Source: Myxococcales bacterium (GTDB lineage: Bacteria; Myxococcota_A; Polyangia; Haliangiales; Haliangiaceae). From it: a stretch of 40,677 nt of DNA. Positions 33,291 through 40,677 of the stretch are shown here, piece after piece. A program made the position numbers and the translations under genes. Every line of letters begins with the position of its first letter. Position 1 is the first letter of the stretch. The notes under the pieces were generated by a model. The model searched no databases. It was not told the DNA's origin and saw nothing but the letters and a program-made list of their open reading frames with translations. Location: contig JAQBQF010000193.1 in the NCBI GenBank assembly GCA_028287115.1, forward strand, positions 1 to 40,677, written 5' to 3'.

Positions 33291-33775
33291 GGTTCGCGTC
33301 CATAGCGTGCGTGCTCGCGAGCTGCGCCGTGCACTCGACGGAGGGCCTGGACATCCCGTGTGCAACGGACGACGAATGCCCGACGGGTGACTGGTGCAGC
33401 GTCCTATACCAGACGGGTACTTGCACCTCCGCAGGCTCGCCTCCGCACATCGTCATGGATGGCATTGCGGTCGGCTCCTCTCCATTCGCGACCACGATCA
33501 AGGTGCCGTCTCACGTCCAGACCACGGTGCGCTTCGGGCTCCGCAATGATGGCGGTCATCAGGCTTCGATCGACCTCAAGACGAGCAGTCCGACGTGCCT
33601 CGGCATCATCGAGCTGTTCGGCCACATCGACCCTCTCGACCCGGGCAAGACGTTCAGCGACGATCTCTTGATCGATCCGGCACCTGGTTGCGCGTCTCCG
33701 GCAAAGCTGGCGTTCACAGCGACGGGAAATGGCCGGCGGTTCGACTTCAGCTTCGACGTGACGATCGGCCCATGA
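33287..33775 (+). CDS. Small lipoprotein with Cys-rich N-terminus and Ig-like body
   Basis: 162 residues. The signal peptide MRFASIACVLASC carries a lipobox (VLASC, Cys13). A short disulfide-type motif follows (CATDDECPTGDWCSVLYQTG then a further Cys), frequent in myxobacterial exported proteins. From about residue 60 the chain alternates hydrophobic positions as in an immunoglobulin-like sandwich (TTVRFGLRNDGGHQASIDL; KLAFTATGNGRRFDFSFDVT). It is the last of four coupled genes. The stop TGA abuts the convergent TCA/TGA of the 33776 gene, forming TGATCA. Confidence 0.8.
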   Translation: MRFASIACVLASCAVHSTEGLDIPCATDDECPTGDWCSVLYQTGTCTSAGSPPHIVMDGIAVGSSPFATTIKVPSHVQTTVRFGLRNDGGHQASIDLKTSSPTCLGIIELFGHIDPLDPGKTFSDDLLIDPAPGCASPAKLAFTATGNGRRFDFSFDVTIGP

Positions 33776-34069
33776 TCACGACAGCGGCGCGGCCTTGATG
33801 CTCGAGATCTGCAGCGTCGAGTCATGCGTCGTGACGATCGTGACCCGATCGCCGCACGAGAACCGCGGCACGAGCTCCGCTGGACCTTGGAAGTGAAGGT
33901 CGGCGAGGTTCTCGATGTCGAGCTCTTCGCCGTCGTCGTCGGTCGCGCGCTCGATGTCGAGCTGGATCTTCGAGACCTGTCGCGGCGTCATGTGCTGGAA
34001 CCGCGCGAGCGTATGAAGCTCGATCGTGCGGATGGTCCCGACCACGCGCAGAACCGCATCGGTGGCCAT
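33776..34069 (-). CDS. Hypothetical small protein
   Basis: 97 residues from the ATG at 34067-34069 (MATDAVLRVVGTIRTIELHT); the frame is open further upstream, but that part is antisense-like and Arg-rich. The sequence is soluble and beta-rich with an acidic middle (ERATDDDGEELDIENLADLHF), and it ends VPRFSCGDRVTIVTTHDST, which resembles a small OB-like fold. No named family. A TATTAT box lies just upstream, so it may have its own promoter and a very short or absent leader. It follows the cupin anti-sigma gene by 29 bp. Confidence 0.7.
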   Translation of the reverse strand: MATDAVLRVVGTIRTIELHTLARFQHMTPRQVSKIQLDIERATDDDGEELDIENLADLHFQGPAELVPRFSCGDRVTIVTTHDSTLQISSIKAAPLS

Positions 34070-34075
34070 ATGAAC

Positions 34076-34081
34076 ATAATA
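34076..34081 (-). promoter_or_regulatory. Candidate -10 box (TATTAT) for the 33776 gene
   Basis: On the minus strand TATTAT lies 6 bases before the ATG at 34067-34069, so the predicted start of transcription coincides with the start codon. No good -35 is seen at 16-18 bp; the sequence there is the end of the anti-sigma gene. Confidence 0.3.
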
Positions 34082-34098
34082 CACCGCGCGTGAAGAGC

Positions 34099-34710
34099 TT
34101 AAGAGCGCGGCGTCGCGACTTCGATGCCGGAGACCGCGCGAGCGGCAAAAATCACCTCTTCGTCGCCATCTGCGGCGATGTCGTGCTGGCTGCCCGGTGT
34201 CTGCACGAGCTCGTCGCCTGGCGCGAGCAGCCGACCGCTGTGATCGCGCAAGGTTCCGGCAAGGACGAGAGACAGCTCCTCGCCGCGGTGCGTATGCCAC
34301 GGGAACGTACAGCCCGGCGCGATACGAATCAGCCCACAGTCGGCCGTTGCACAGGCCGGACCACCGTCAAAGTGCACCAGGCCGATGCCGGGGACCGGAT
34401 TCTCCCAAGACGCCGAGCGCTCGACCAGCCCGAGTAGCTCGCGTGCCCGGTCAACCGTGACGTCGAAGATCTGGGCCATTCTCGTCGAGAATCGCTCGAA
34501 TCGGCCGTTTCCGACCGACCCCAGGAGCCGCGCTCTTACCGACGGTGACGCGGTGACGGGCTCGACCATCTCCTCGGCCGCGGTCAGGTACTGCTGGAGC
34601 TCCGCGGCGAGCGCCGGATCGGCCGCAACGGCGCGGTCGACGACCGCTGCCTCGTCAGCTTCGAGGACGCCCAAGGCGTACAGGGGCAACAACTCACGTA
34701 GGTCCATCAT
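34099..34710 (-). CDS. ChrR-like anti-sigma factor with C-terminal cupin
   Basis: 203 residues. The N-terminal anti-sigma domain (about 1-95: LRELLPLYALGVLEADEAAVV) lacks the HxxxCxxC zinc finger of classical ChrR. The C-terminal cupin (about 105-200) retains a metal site: His139, His141, Glu145 (FPWHTHRGEELSLVL) and His176 (SQHDI). These nearly match the ligand positions I recall for Rhodobacter ChrR, which senses singlet oxygen and organic peroxide. There is no membrane helix, so it is cytoplasmic. Its ATG overlaps the sigma factor stop (ATGA, 34707-34710). Predicted to release the sigma factor under oxidative signals. Confidence 0.9.
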   Translation of the reverse strand: MMDLRELLPLYALGVLEADEAAVVDRAVAADPALAAELQQYLTAAEEMVEPVTASPSVRARLLGSVGNGRFERFSTRMAQIFDVTVDRARELLGLVERSASWENPVPGIGLVHFDGGPACATADCGLIRIAPGCTFPWHTHRGEELSLVLAGTLRDHSGRLLAPGDELVQTPGSQHDIAADGDEEVIFAARAVSGIEVATPRS

Positions 34711-35264
34711 CCCCTACCTCCGGCGACGAACTCGCGCAAGCGTTGCAGCCCAGCGGCGAGCCGGGACTTCACGGTACCTACCGGGATCGAGATCTTCGTC
34801 GCGATCTCGCTGCACGACAGGCCCTCGAAGTAGGCAAGCTCGAGGACGGTGCGCTGGTCGGTGCCGAGCTCGAACAGCGCGGCACGGACGCGTGCGTGAT
34901 CGGGGCTCGTCCGCTCGGAATCGTCCGGAATCACGTCGAGGCCCGCATCGCCGGAATTGCGCGAAACGCGGGCGGACTTCTGGAGATCGAGGGCTCGCGA
35001 GCGCATACGTATAGCCAACCAGGTACGAACCCGACCTCGATTCGGATCGAAGCCTTTTGCTTGGCGCCATGCCTCTAAGAACACGTCGTGTAACAGATCT
35101 TCGGCCTCCCGGCGCTCGCGCACGATGCGCATCGCCAAGCCGAGGAGGAACGACGAATGACGCTCGTAGAGCCGAGCGAGCGCGCCGGGCTCCCCCGCGG
35201 CCATCGCTTTGACGAGCGCGGCATCGTCGGCGTCGTCTCCCACCATCGAAATGGACCGTATCAC
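34707..35264 (-). CDS. ECF sigma factor, partner of ChrR-like anti-sigma
   Basis: 185 residues from GTG (complement of 35262-35264), which has a GGGGG just upstream; ATG at 35244-35246 is an alternative that drops six residues. Region 2 (about 30-100) has EAEDLLHDVFLEAWRQAKGF and RVRTWLAIRMRSRALD. Region 4 (about 130-180) has LELAYFEGLSCSEIATKISI and GTVKSRLAAGLQRLRE. It is coupled by ATGA to the cupin anti-sigma gene, the organisation of rpoE-chrR. Divergent from the SNF2 helicase across about 33 bp. Confidence 0.95.
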   Translation of the reverse strand: MIRSISMVGDDADDAALVKAMAAGEPGALARLYERHSSFLLGLAMRIVRERREAEDLLHDVFLEAWRQAKGFDPNRGRVRTWLAIRMRSRALDLQKSARVSRNSGDAGLDVIPDDSERTSPDHARVRAALFELGTDQRTVLELAYFEGLSCSEIATKISIPVGTVKSRLAAGLQRLREFVAGGRG

Positions 35265-35297
35265 GTCCCCCAGGCCTTTGGCTTTGCGGGCTTGGCC

Positions 35298-38246
35298 GTG
35301 GTAAACGCCGATGTGGCCCTCCGCGAAGCTGTACGAGCCGAGGCGACGGAGCGCACTTGGACGCAGGGAGTTTCACTCGCGCGCGACAAGCGCGTCGTCG
35401 GGAAAGCTCGGTCTCGCGACGAGATCGAGCTCGACGTTCGGGTGCCGGGCAAACCGACCCCGTTTCACGTGATCTTGAACCCGGTCCACGACGAGTGGGA
35501 GTGCGACTGCGCGACCAAGGAAGCCGTGTGCTCCCACGTCGTCGCGGCGGTGCTCGCGACGGAGCAGGCGGACGGCCAGCTGCCTACCTCGTCGAGCGCC
35601 GGCGCTTCGATCCGGTATCTGCTCGAGCCTGATCCGGGCGGCGTGCGCGTCGAGCGCGTGCTGGTCGCAAAGGACAGCGTCGAGCCGTTCCGAGGCTCGC
35701 TGATGTCATTGATCGGAACCGGCAAAGCAGGCCATATCGCGAGCGTCGAGGCTGACCTGCTCGTCGATCAGTTGCTCGGGGTGCGCGCCGGTCCGGTCAC
35801 CGGCGAGAAGCTCGATCGGATCCTCGCGGCGCTCGCCGACGCGCGCGACGTGCGATGGCGCGGTGATCCGGTAACGACGAGCGGCGAGCCCGTGATGCCG
35901 CGTGCCGTCGTCGAAGATGTTCCAGGCGGGGTGCGCGTTCGCATCGAACCCGATCCGCAGGTGCGTGAAGTGCCCGCGGTCGGCATGGTTCGCATGGAGG
36001 GCAACATCCTGCGTCCGATCGGAGCGGTCGACTTGACCGGGCCGCGCCTGGAAAAATTGCCCCAGAAGTTCGACGTGCCGCGGTCCGCGCTCCCCGAGCT
36101 CCTCGGCAAGACCTTGCCCGCGCTCGCGCAGCGGATCGAAGTCGATGTCCGCGCGACGGGTCTGCCGAAAGTCGGGAACAAAGAAGAGCCACGAATGGAG
36201 TTCGACGCCGAACAAGACGGCGATCGCCTGATCGTGATGCCGCGGCTAGTCTACGGCGAGCCGGCGCGAGCGCGCGTCGATGGCCAGGTCCTCGTGCACC
36301 TGAACGGCGCGCTGCCGATTCGCGATCACGACGCCGAGCGCCGGCTCGTTCATCGCCTTCGCGACGAGCTCAACCTCGTGCCGGGCCGGCGCGTCGAGAT
36401 GACCGGTCGCGAGGCCTTCGCGATGCAGCAAGGACTCTCGACGTGGCTGCGCACCGATGCCAAGTCGGCGAGCGCCGCGCGCGCGATCTCGCTCGAGATC
36501 AAGATCGACATCGCAGGCAACAAGCTCGAAGTCGAAGTCGCCGGCGGCGGACGAACCGCTTCGATCGGTGCGGCCTTGCGCGCGTGGCAGGCCGGCGTCG
36601 ATCTCGTGCCGCTGAGCGGAGGCGGCTGGGGTCGCGTTCCGATGGAGTGGTTCAACAAGCACGGCGAGCGCGTCGCCGATCTGCTCGCCACGCGCAGCGG
36701 CGATCACCGCGTGCCGATGTACGCGCTGCCGGATCTCGCAAAGCTCTGCGAGGATCTCGATCGTCCGCCGCCGCCCGAGCTCGATCGCCTGCGCCCGCTG
36801 CTCGCCGGCTTCAACGGGCTCCCGAGCACGAAGCTTCCGAAAGGCTTTGCCGGCGAGCTTCGGCCCTACCAACAGCTCGGCGTCGACTGGCTCGCGTTCT
36901 GCCGCAATGCCGGGCTTGGCTGCGTGCTCGCCGACGACATGGGCCTCGGCAAGACGATCCAGGCGCTCGCGGTGATGAAGGGCCGAACGCTCGTCGTCGC
37001 GCCAAAGAGCGTGCTGTTCAACTGGCTCGCCGAGGCAAAGAAGTTTCGTCCCGATCTCGATATCGCGATCTATGCGGGCACGCGCCGCGAGCTCGACTCG
37101 AACGCCGACATCGTGCTGACGAGTTATCCCATCCTGCGCAACGACATCGACGCTCTCGCGCAGGAGACGTGGGACACGATCGTCCTCGACGAGTCGCAGA
37201 CGATCAAGAACCCGGACTCGCAGGTCGCACGTGCGGCGTATCGCCTCAAAGGAACGTGGCGTGTGACGCTGTCCGGAACGCCCGTCGAGAATCGGCTCGA
37301 GGAGCTATGGAGCCAGCTCCACTTCACGAATCCGGGGCTGCTCGGCGGCCGCGCAGATTTCCAAGAGCGCTGGGCCGAGCCGGTCGCGCTGGGCGATGCC
37401 GCCGCTGCCGCGCGCCTGCGCGATCGGATTCGTCCGTTCGTGCTGCGCCGCATGAAGAGCGAAGTCGCGCGAGAGCTGCCGCCGCGCACCGATGCGATCA
37501 TGTACGTCGAGCTCGACGAGTCCGAGCGCATCACCTACGACGCGATCCGCGCCGCAACCCAGCGCGACATCGTCAAGCTCCTCGAAGCCGGCGGCGGCGT
37601 GATGGCCGCGCTCGAAGCGCTGCTGCGGCTGCGCCAAGCCGCGTGTCACACGGCGCTGTTGCCGGCAGGCATGCGGAGCACCGATCGCAAGGCGCGCGCC
37701 GATGCGGAGGCCGAGCCACCAAGCGCCGACACGCCACTCGCTTCTTCGAAGCTCGAGCGCTTGCTCGAGGCTCTCGAAGACGCCGTCGCCGACGGTCATC
37801 GTGCGCTCGTGTTCTCGCAATGGACCTCGCTGCTCGATCTGATCGAGCCGCACTTGAACGCCGCCAAGATCAAGTTCGTCCGTCTCGACGGTTCGACCGT
37901 CGATCGACAAGGTGTCGTCGGAGAATTCCAGTCCGAAGCCGGTCCCCCGGTGATGCTGCTGTCGCTCAAGGCGGGCGGTACGGGCCTGAACCTCACCGCG
38001 GCCGATCACGTGTTCCTCGTCGATCCGTGGTGGAACCCGGCCGTCGAGGATCAGGCGGCCGATCGCGCGCATCGCATCGGCCAGGACAAGCCGGTGATGG
38101 TCTATCGGATGGTCGCGCGCGACACCGTCGAGGAACGCATCCTCGAGCTGCAAGAGCGCAAGCGCGGCCTCGCCAACGCCGCGCTCTCCGAAGCGGGCGC
38201 TGCGACGTCGATCACGCGCGACGATCTGCTCGCGCTGCTCGCTTAG
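35298..38246 (+). CDS. SNF2-family DNA helicase with SWIM zinc finger
   Basis: About 982 residues from GTG 35298; GTG 35313 is also possible, and the frame open to 35157 is antisense to the sigma gene. A SWIM zinc finger (about 71-85) reads ECDCATKEAVCSHVV (CxC...CxH). The SNF2 ATPase (about 525-790) has LADDMGLGKTIQALAVM, DESQTIKN in place of DEAH, and LSGTPVENRLEELWSQLHF. The helicase C-terminal lobe (about 815-950) has VFSQWTSLLDLIEPHL, LKAGGTGLNLTAADHVFLVD and HRIGQDKPVMVYRM. Such proteins translocate on double-stranded DNA and remodel bound proteins; the bacterial role is unclear. The stop shares TTAG with the convergent 38243 gene. Confidence 0.93.
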   Translation: MVNADVALREAVRAEATERTWTQGVSLARDKRVVGKARSRDEIELDVRVPGKPTPFHVILNPVHDEWECDCATKEAVCSHVVAAVLATEQADGQLPTSSSAGASIRYLLEPDPGGVRVERVLVAKDSVEPFRGSLMSLIGTGKAGHIASVEADLLVDQLLGVRAGPVTGEKLDRILAALADARDVRWRGDPVTTSGEPVMPRAVVEDVPGGVRVRIEPDPQVREVPAVGMVRMEGNILRPIGAVDLTGPRLEKLPQKFDVPRSALPELLGKTLPALAQRIEVDVRATGLPKVGNKEEPRMEFDAEQDGDRLIVMPRLVYGEPARARVDGQVLVHLNGALPIRDHDAERRLVHRLRDELNLVPGRRVEMTGREAFAMQQGLSTWLRTDAKSASAARAISLEIKIDIAGNKLEVEVAGGGRTASIGAALRAWQAGVDLVPLSGGGWGRVPMEWFNKHGERVADLLATRSGDHRVPMYALPDLAKLCEDLDRPPPPELDRLRPLLAGFNGLPSTKLPKGFAGELRPYQQLGVDWLAFCRNAGLGCVLADDMGLGKTIQALAVMKGRTLVVAPKSVLFNWLAEAKKFRPDLDIAIYAGTRRELDSNADIVLTSYPILRNDIDALAQETWDTIVLDESQTIKNPDSQVARAAYRLKGTWRVTLSGTPVENRLEELWSQLHFTNPGLLGGRADFQERWAEPVALGDAAAAARLRDRIRPFVLRRMKSEVARELPPRTDAIMYVELDESERITYDAIRAATQRDIVKLLEAGGGVMAALEALLRLRQAACHTALLPAGMRSTDRKARADAEAEPPSADTPLASSKLERLLEALEDAVADGHRALVFSQWTSLLDLIEPHLNAAKIKFVRLDGSTVDRQGVVGEFQSEAGPPVMLLSLKAGGTGLNLTAADHVFLVDPWWNPAVEDQAADRAHRIGQDKPVMVYRMVARDTVEERILELQERKRGLANAALSEAGAATSITRDDLLALLA

Positions 38247-39958
38247 TTCACCGGTGTCGGCGCGACCGCCCAGATCGGGTTGTTGTTGAGATTCGCGATG
38301 AGCTGGGCCGGCAGCCAGAACGCAGCGAACGACGGATCGCCAGCACGAGACGAATCGATGGCAGCGACCCAGATCTGGCTCGCACCGATGATCGGCCGCA
38401 CGAGGCCGTAGGGTCGTGCCGAGGCGAACGCGAGCCATGCGAGATCGCCGGTCACCGGCGCCCACGTCGGCATCGTATTCGCGAGGTTCGGAACATCATC
38501 GGTGCCGGCGACGCGATGACTGGCGATCCGCAGCGGCGTCGGCGTGCCACCGGCGGCCGTGATCACGAGCAACTCCGCCGTCGGTGCCGCGTGCGCGGGC
38601 GAATTCGCGTGGACGTACGCGATCAGCTTTCCATCGGGGGACCACTTCGGGAAGTAATTGTTGTCGTTGTTCGTCGTCGACGCGACGAGGATCTCCGGCG
38701 AGCCCCACGACCCGTTTTGGTACGGAATCCGCGCGATGCTGCCGCCTTTGAGATCCATGTTCGTCGGCGCCGCCGTGGTCAGCGCCACCAGGACGAAGCT
38801 CCCGTCGGGCGACCAATCGGGATGTGTTGCAAACATGCCGCCGAGCGGCACGCGACCGTTCGTGGGCCCGATCGCGGCGCCGGTCACCGCGTCGTAGAGG
38901 GTGAGCACACCTCTGTCCGCGACCAACAAGCGATCGCCGGTCGGCGAAAAGGTCGCCCACCCCATCGGGATCTTCGCGGTGACGGGCACCTGTATTGCGA
39001 GCGAACCGAGGTCGACGCTCTGCAGCGTCTCGCCGCCGTATCCGAGCGCGATGCGGCGGCCATCGCGAGAGACCGTGTGGCAGCCGACGCATGTCTTGTC
39101 GGTGCCAATCGGATACAGCTTGCCGGCGACCGCGGAGTCCAGCCGCGCTCGCATCACTGCCTTCGTCGCGTCTGACCAGTAGTCGATCGAGGCATCGATC
39201 GAGCGTCGTGAAAAATGCAGGGTCTCGGCAGCGCCCGCGTAGACCGTGCCCGGTGTCGCGCTCGCCGTCGATGCGATCGCGAAGGTGGTCTGTGATCCCG
39301 TATTCGAGAGCTCGATCAGGGCCCAGATCACCGAGTCCGGTTGCCAGCGATCGCCACCGCTATAGACGACGACATGCAACACATCGGAGTCGAACGTCAG
39401 CTTCACGGCATCGTTGCCGTTGCCGGGCGTGTACTGGAACAGGATTCGCGAGAGCGCCTGCGGAAACATCGTGTCCTCCGCGGGATACCGGATCGACGGA
39501 GACCGCATCGGATCCCCGGTGACGACGGAGGCGTCACCGAACAGCGCATCGGCATTGGCGGGCGGTGGAAACTCCGAATCGACGATCACGATAGAGACCG
39601 TGATCGTCACCGTCGCGGTCGCGAAGATGTCGCCGCTCGTCGCGCGGATCGTGACGTGACCGGCGGCCGCATTTGTCGTCGCGTACGTTCCGGTCGTGCC
39701 GAGCGTGCCGGGAGCCGGATTATCGGCGGTCCACTGCACGAGCTCCGTGACATCGCGAGTGTCGCCACCGACGAAGTGGCCGGTCGCGGTGAATGCGACG
39801 ACTTGCGGCGGTGCGGCGAGATCGGAGATCGCCAGCGCCGTCTCGCCCGGGGCGATCTCGAGGGAAATCAGCCCCGGCAACGCACCGTTATTCGAGAGCT
39901 GGACGTGCTCGACACAACCCGCGACCGCGATCGCCGTAACGAGCAACCAAAGCTTCAT
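38243..39958 (-). CDS. Lipoprotein with Ig-like domain, CxxCH motif and TolB/WD40-like propeller
   Basis: 571 residues from the ATG at 39956-39958; the open frame beyond it is antisense-like and is excluded. The signal peptide MKLWLLVTAIAVAGC has a lipobox (Cys15). A bacterial Ig-like (BIG2-type) domain spans about 30-125. A single c-type heme motif, CVGCH, lies at 290-294. The C-terminal half is a TolB-like propeller: HPDWSPDGSFVLVAL, FPKWSPDGKLIAYVHA and other WSPDG blades. The start overlaps the FecR gene stop (ATGA, 39955-39958). Predicted periplasmic or surface protein, perhaps with a bound heme. Confidence 0.85.
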   Translation of the reverse strand: MKLWLLVTAIAVAGCVEHVQLSNNGALPGLISLEIAPGETALAISDLAAPPQVVAFTATGHFVGGDTRDVTELVQWTADNPAPGTLGTTGTYATTNAAAGHVTIRATSGDIFATATVTITVSIVIVDSEFPPPANADALFGDASVVTGDPMRSPSIRYPAEDTMFPQALSRILFQYTPGNGNDAVKLTFDSDVLHVVVYSGGDRWQPDSVIWALIELSNTGSQTTFAIASTASATPGTVYAGAAETLHFSRRSIDASIDYWSDATKAVMRARLDSAVAGKLYPIGTDKTCVGCHTVSRDGRRIALGYGGETLQSVDLGSLAIQVPVTAKIPMGWATFSPTGDRLLVADRGVLTLYDAVTGAAIGPTNGRVPLGGMFATHPDWSPDGSFVLVALTTAAPTNMDLKGGSIARIPYQNGSWGSPEILVASTTNNDNNYFPKWSPDGKLIAYVHANSPAHAAPTAELLVITAAGGTPTPLRIASHRVAGTDDVPNLANTMPTWAPVTGDLAWLAFASARPYGLVRPIIGASQIWVAAIDSSRAGDPSFAAFWLPAQLIANLNNNPIWAVAPTPVN

Positions 39959-40677
39959 GGGGCCGGTGCGTCGGCGAGGCGCTGCGCGGTCACTGCATAC
40001 GTTCCGTGCGGAAACCGCTTCACGTAGTCGCTCGCAGCCGCTCGCGCATCGCGCCCTGCGGTCCGCAGGATGTCGACACGTAACCAGGCGGCATCTTCGG
40101 CGTTGGCCGCCTTCGGGAACCGGCGTTGATACTCGTCGACCTCCGCGAGTGCATTGGTGGTGCGGCCGCGCTTTTCGTCGAGCTCCGCGAGGCTGTAGAG
40201 CGCGAGCGCCGCCCATCGATCGTCGCCGCTGGCCGCCCTACGATAGCCTCGCGCGGCACCGTCCCGATCGCCGTGGATATCGGACCGCTGAGCTTCGTTG
40301 AACAGGTCGGCCGTGTGCTTTGGAGGTTCGGCCGCCGGAGCTTGAACCGGGTCCGTCGCACGAGGAGCGTCCTCGATCGGAGGCGCTGTCGGTACGGGAG
40401 CAGCAGTCGCCGCGATCGCGTTCGTCCAGGTTCCACCGGCGATCACGAACCGTTCACCCTCGGGCGAGGCGACGCGGACCTTGCCGCGGGTCACGTCGAC
40501 CCGCACGCTCGCGGGGCCGCGGGTCACGGTGAAGCGAGTGCCAACAACCTCGACGGTGACGTCACCCGCCAACACGAAGAACGGAGACCTCCCCGGTCGC
40601 GGGGTGACCTCACAATCGACCGAGCCGCGCGCGAGCACGAGCGTCACGACTCCCGACGGTTCCTGCTTGACCTCGAC
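39955..40677 (-). CDS. FecR-domain protein with TPR-like C-terminus, 5' end outside window
   Basis: 240 residues are visible, and the frame is open to base 40677, so the true start lies beyond the window. A FecR-type beta domain occupies the first ~80 visible residues (FFVLAGDVTVEVVGTRFTV, then PASVRVDVTRGKVRVASPEG). A Pro/Ala linker follows, then a helical TPR-like region (LFNEAQRSDIHGDRDGAARG; YSLAELDEKRGRTTNALAEV). In FecR proteins this part is periplasmic and senses or binds envelope ligands. It is coupled to the 38243 gene by ATGA. Function beyond domain level unknown. Confidence 0.85.
   Translation of the reverse strand, partial: VEVKQEPSGVVTLVLARGSVDCEVTPRPGRSPFFVLAGDVTVEVVGTRFTVTRGPASVRVDVTRGKVRVASPEGERFVIAGGTWTNAIAATAAPVPTAPPIEDAPRATDPVQAPAAEPPKHTADLFNEAQRSDIHGDRDGAARGYRRAASGDDRWAALALYSLAELDEKRGRTTNALAEVDEYQRRFPKAANAEDAAWLRVDILRTAGRDARAAASDYVKRFPHGTYAVTAQRLADAPAP

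Noticed and set aside
1..40677. tRNA, rRNA, CRISPR, prophage or insertion sequence
   Set aside because: I looked on both strands for clover-leaf-like blocks, regularly spaced repeats, and transposase or integrase motifs and saw none; a covariance-model scan would be needed to exclude small RNAs.

Overview
The window is GC-rich and gene-dense, and it looks like a chromosomal segment from a myxobacterium-type organism (Myxococcota, perhaps near Haliangium/Kofleria). The grounds are a sigma factor resembling the Myxococcales-specific family 1, several Ser/Thr protein kinases (one with a PEGA domain, one with TPRs), a MYXO-CTERM-like C-terminal tail, glycine-rich and Cys-rich lipoproteins, and frequent GTG starts. 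The placement rests on gene content only; no rRNA or tRNA gene was seen. I found no insertion sequence, integrase, phage gene or CRISPR array, so this reads as native chromosome.

Layout. 1-3315 (minus): an oxidoreductase, a TauE/SafE permease and two unknown proteins in one tight run. 3383-4435: three small proteins (Cys-rich zinc-binding, PRC-barrel, basic Lys/Arg/Gly-rich). 4440-9711: a redox block with an Old Yellow Enzyme-type oxidoreductase, a Bcp-type peroxiredoxin and proton-translocating transhydrogenase PntAB, plus the remnant of a small membrane-protein gene interrupted by an in-frame TAG. 9843-14118 (plus): an unknown protein, then a translationally coupled trio of ECF sigma factor, zinc-finger membrane anti-sigma and exported caspase-fold protein with an EF-hand loop. 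14115-18468 (minus): Aat transferase, an M15-type peptidase with a MYXO-CTERM-like tail, and a lipoprotein coupled to a COG0523 GTPase. 18478-22367: two tandem PaaK/CapK-like adenylating enzymes with a divergent deacetylase-like gene. 22387-25267: glycine-rich lipoprotein, acyl desaturase, DUF2505-like protein. 25300-31225: two membrane Ser/Thr kinases around a LysE exporter, meeting a Myxococcales-type sigma factor tail to tail. 31346-33775: four coupled envelope proteins. 33776-35264 (minus): a small unknown protein and an ECF sigma/cupin anti-sigma pair of the RpoE/ChrR type. 35298-38246: a SWIM-SNF2 helicase. 38243-40677 (minus): a beta-propeller lipoprotein with a CxxCH motif and a FecR-domain protein cut by the window edge.

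The region is rich in signalling: three sigma factors, two anti-sigma proteins and two membrane kinases, one of which carries an anti-sigma-type zinc finger. The best candidate for an under-described system is the sigma/anti-sigma/caspase operon at 10863-14118, in which sensor, transcriptional output and a probable envelope protease are encoded as one unit. A second is the zinc-finger kinase, sigma factor and envelope-operon neighbourhood at 27653-33775. Gene packing is extreme: seven of eight tail-to-tail junctions have overlapping, abutting or nearly abutting stop codons, and eight gene pairs are coupled by ATGA or GTGA overlaps.
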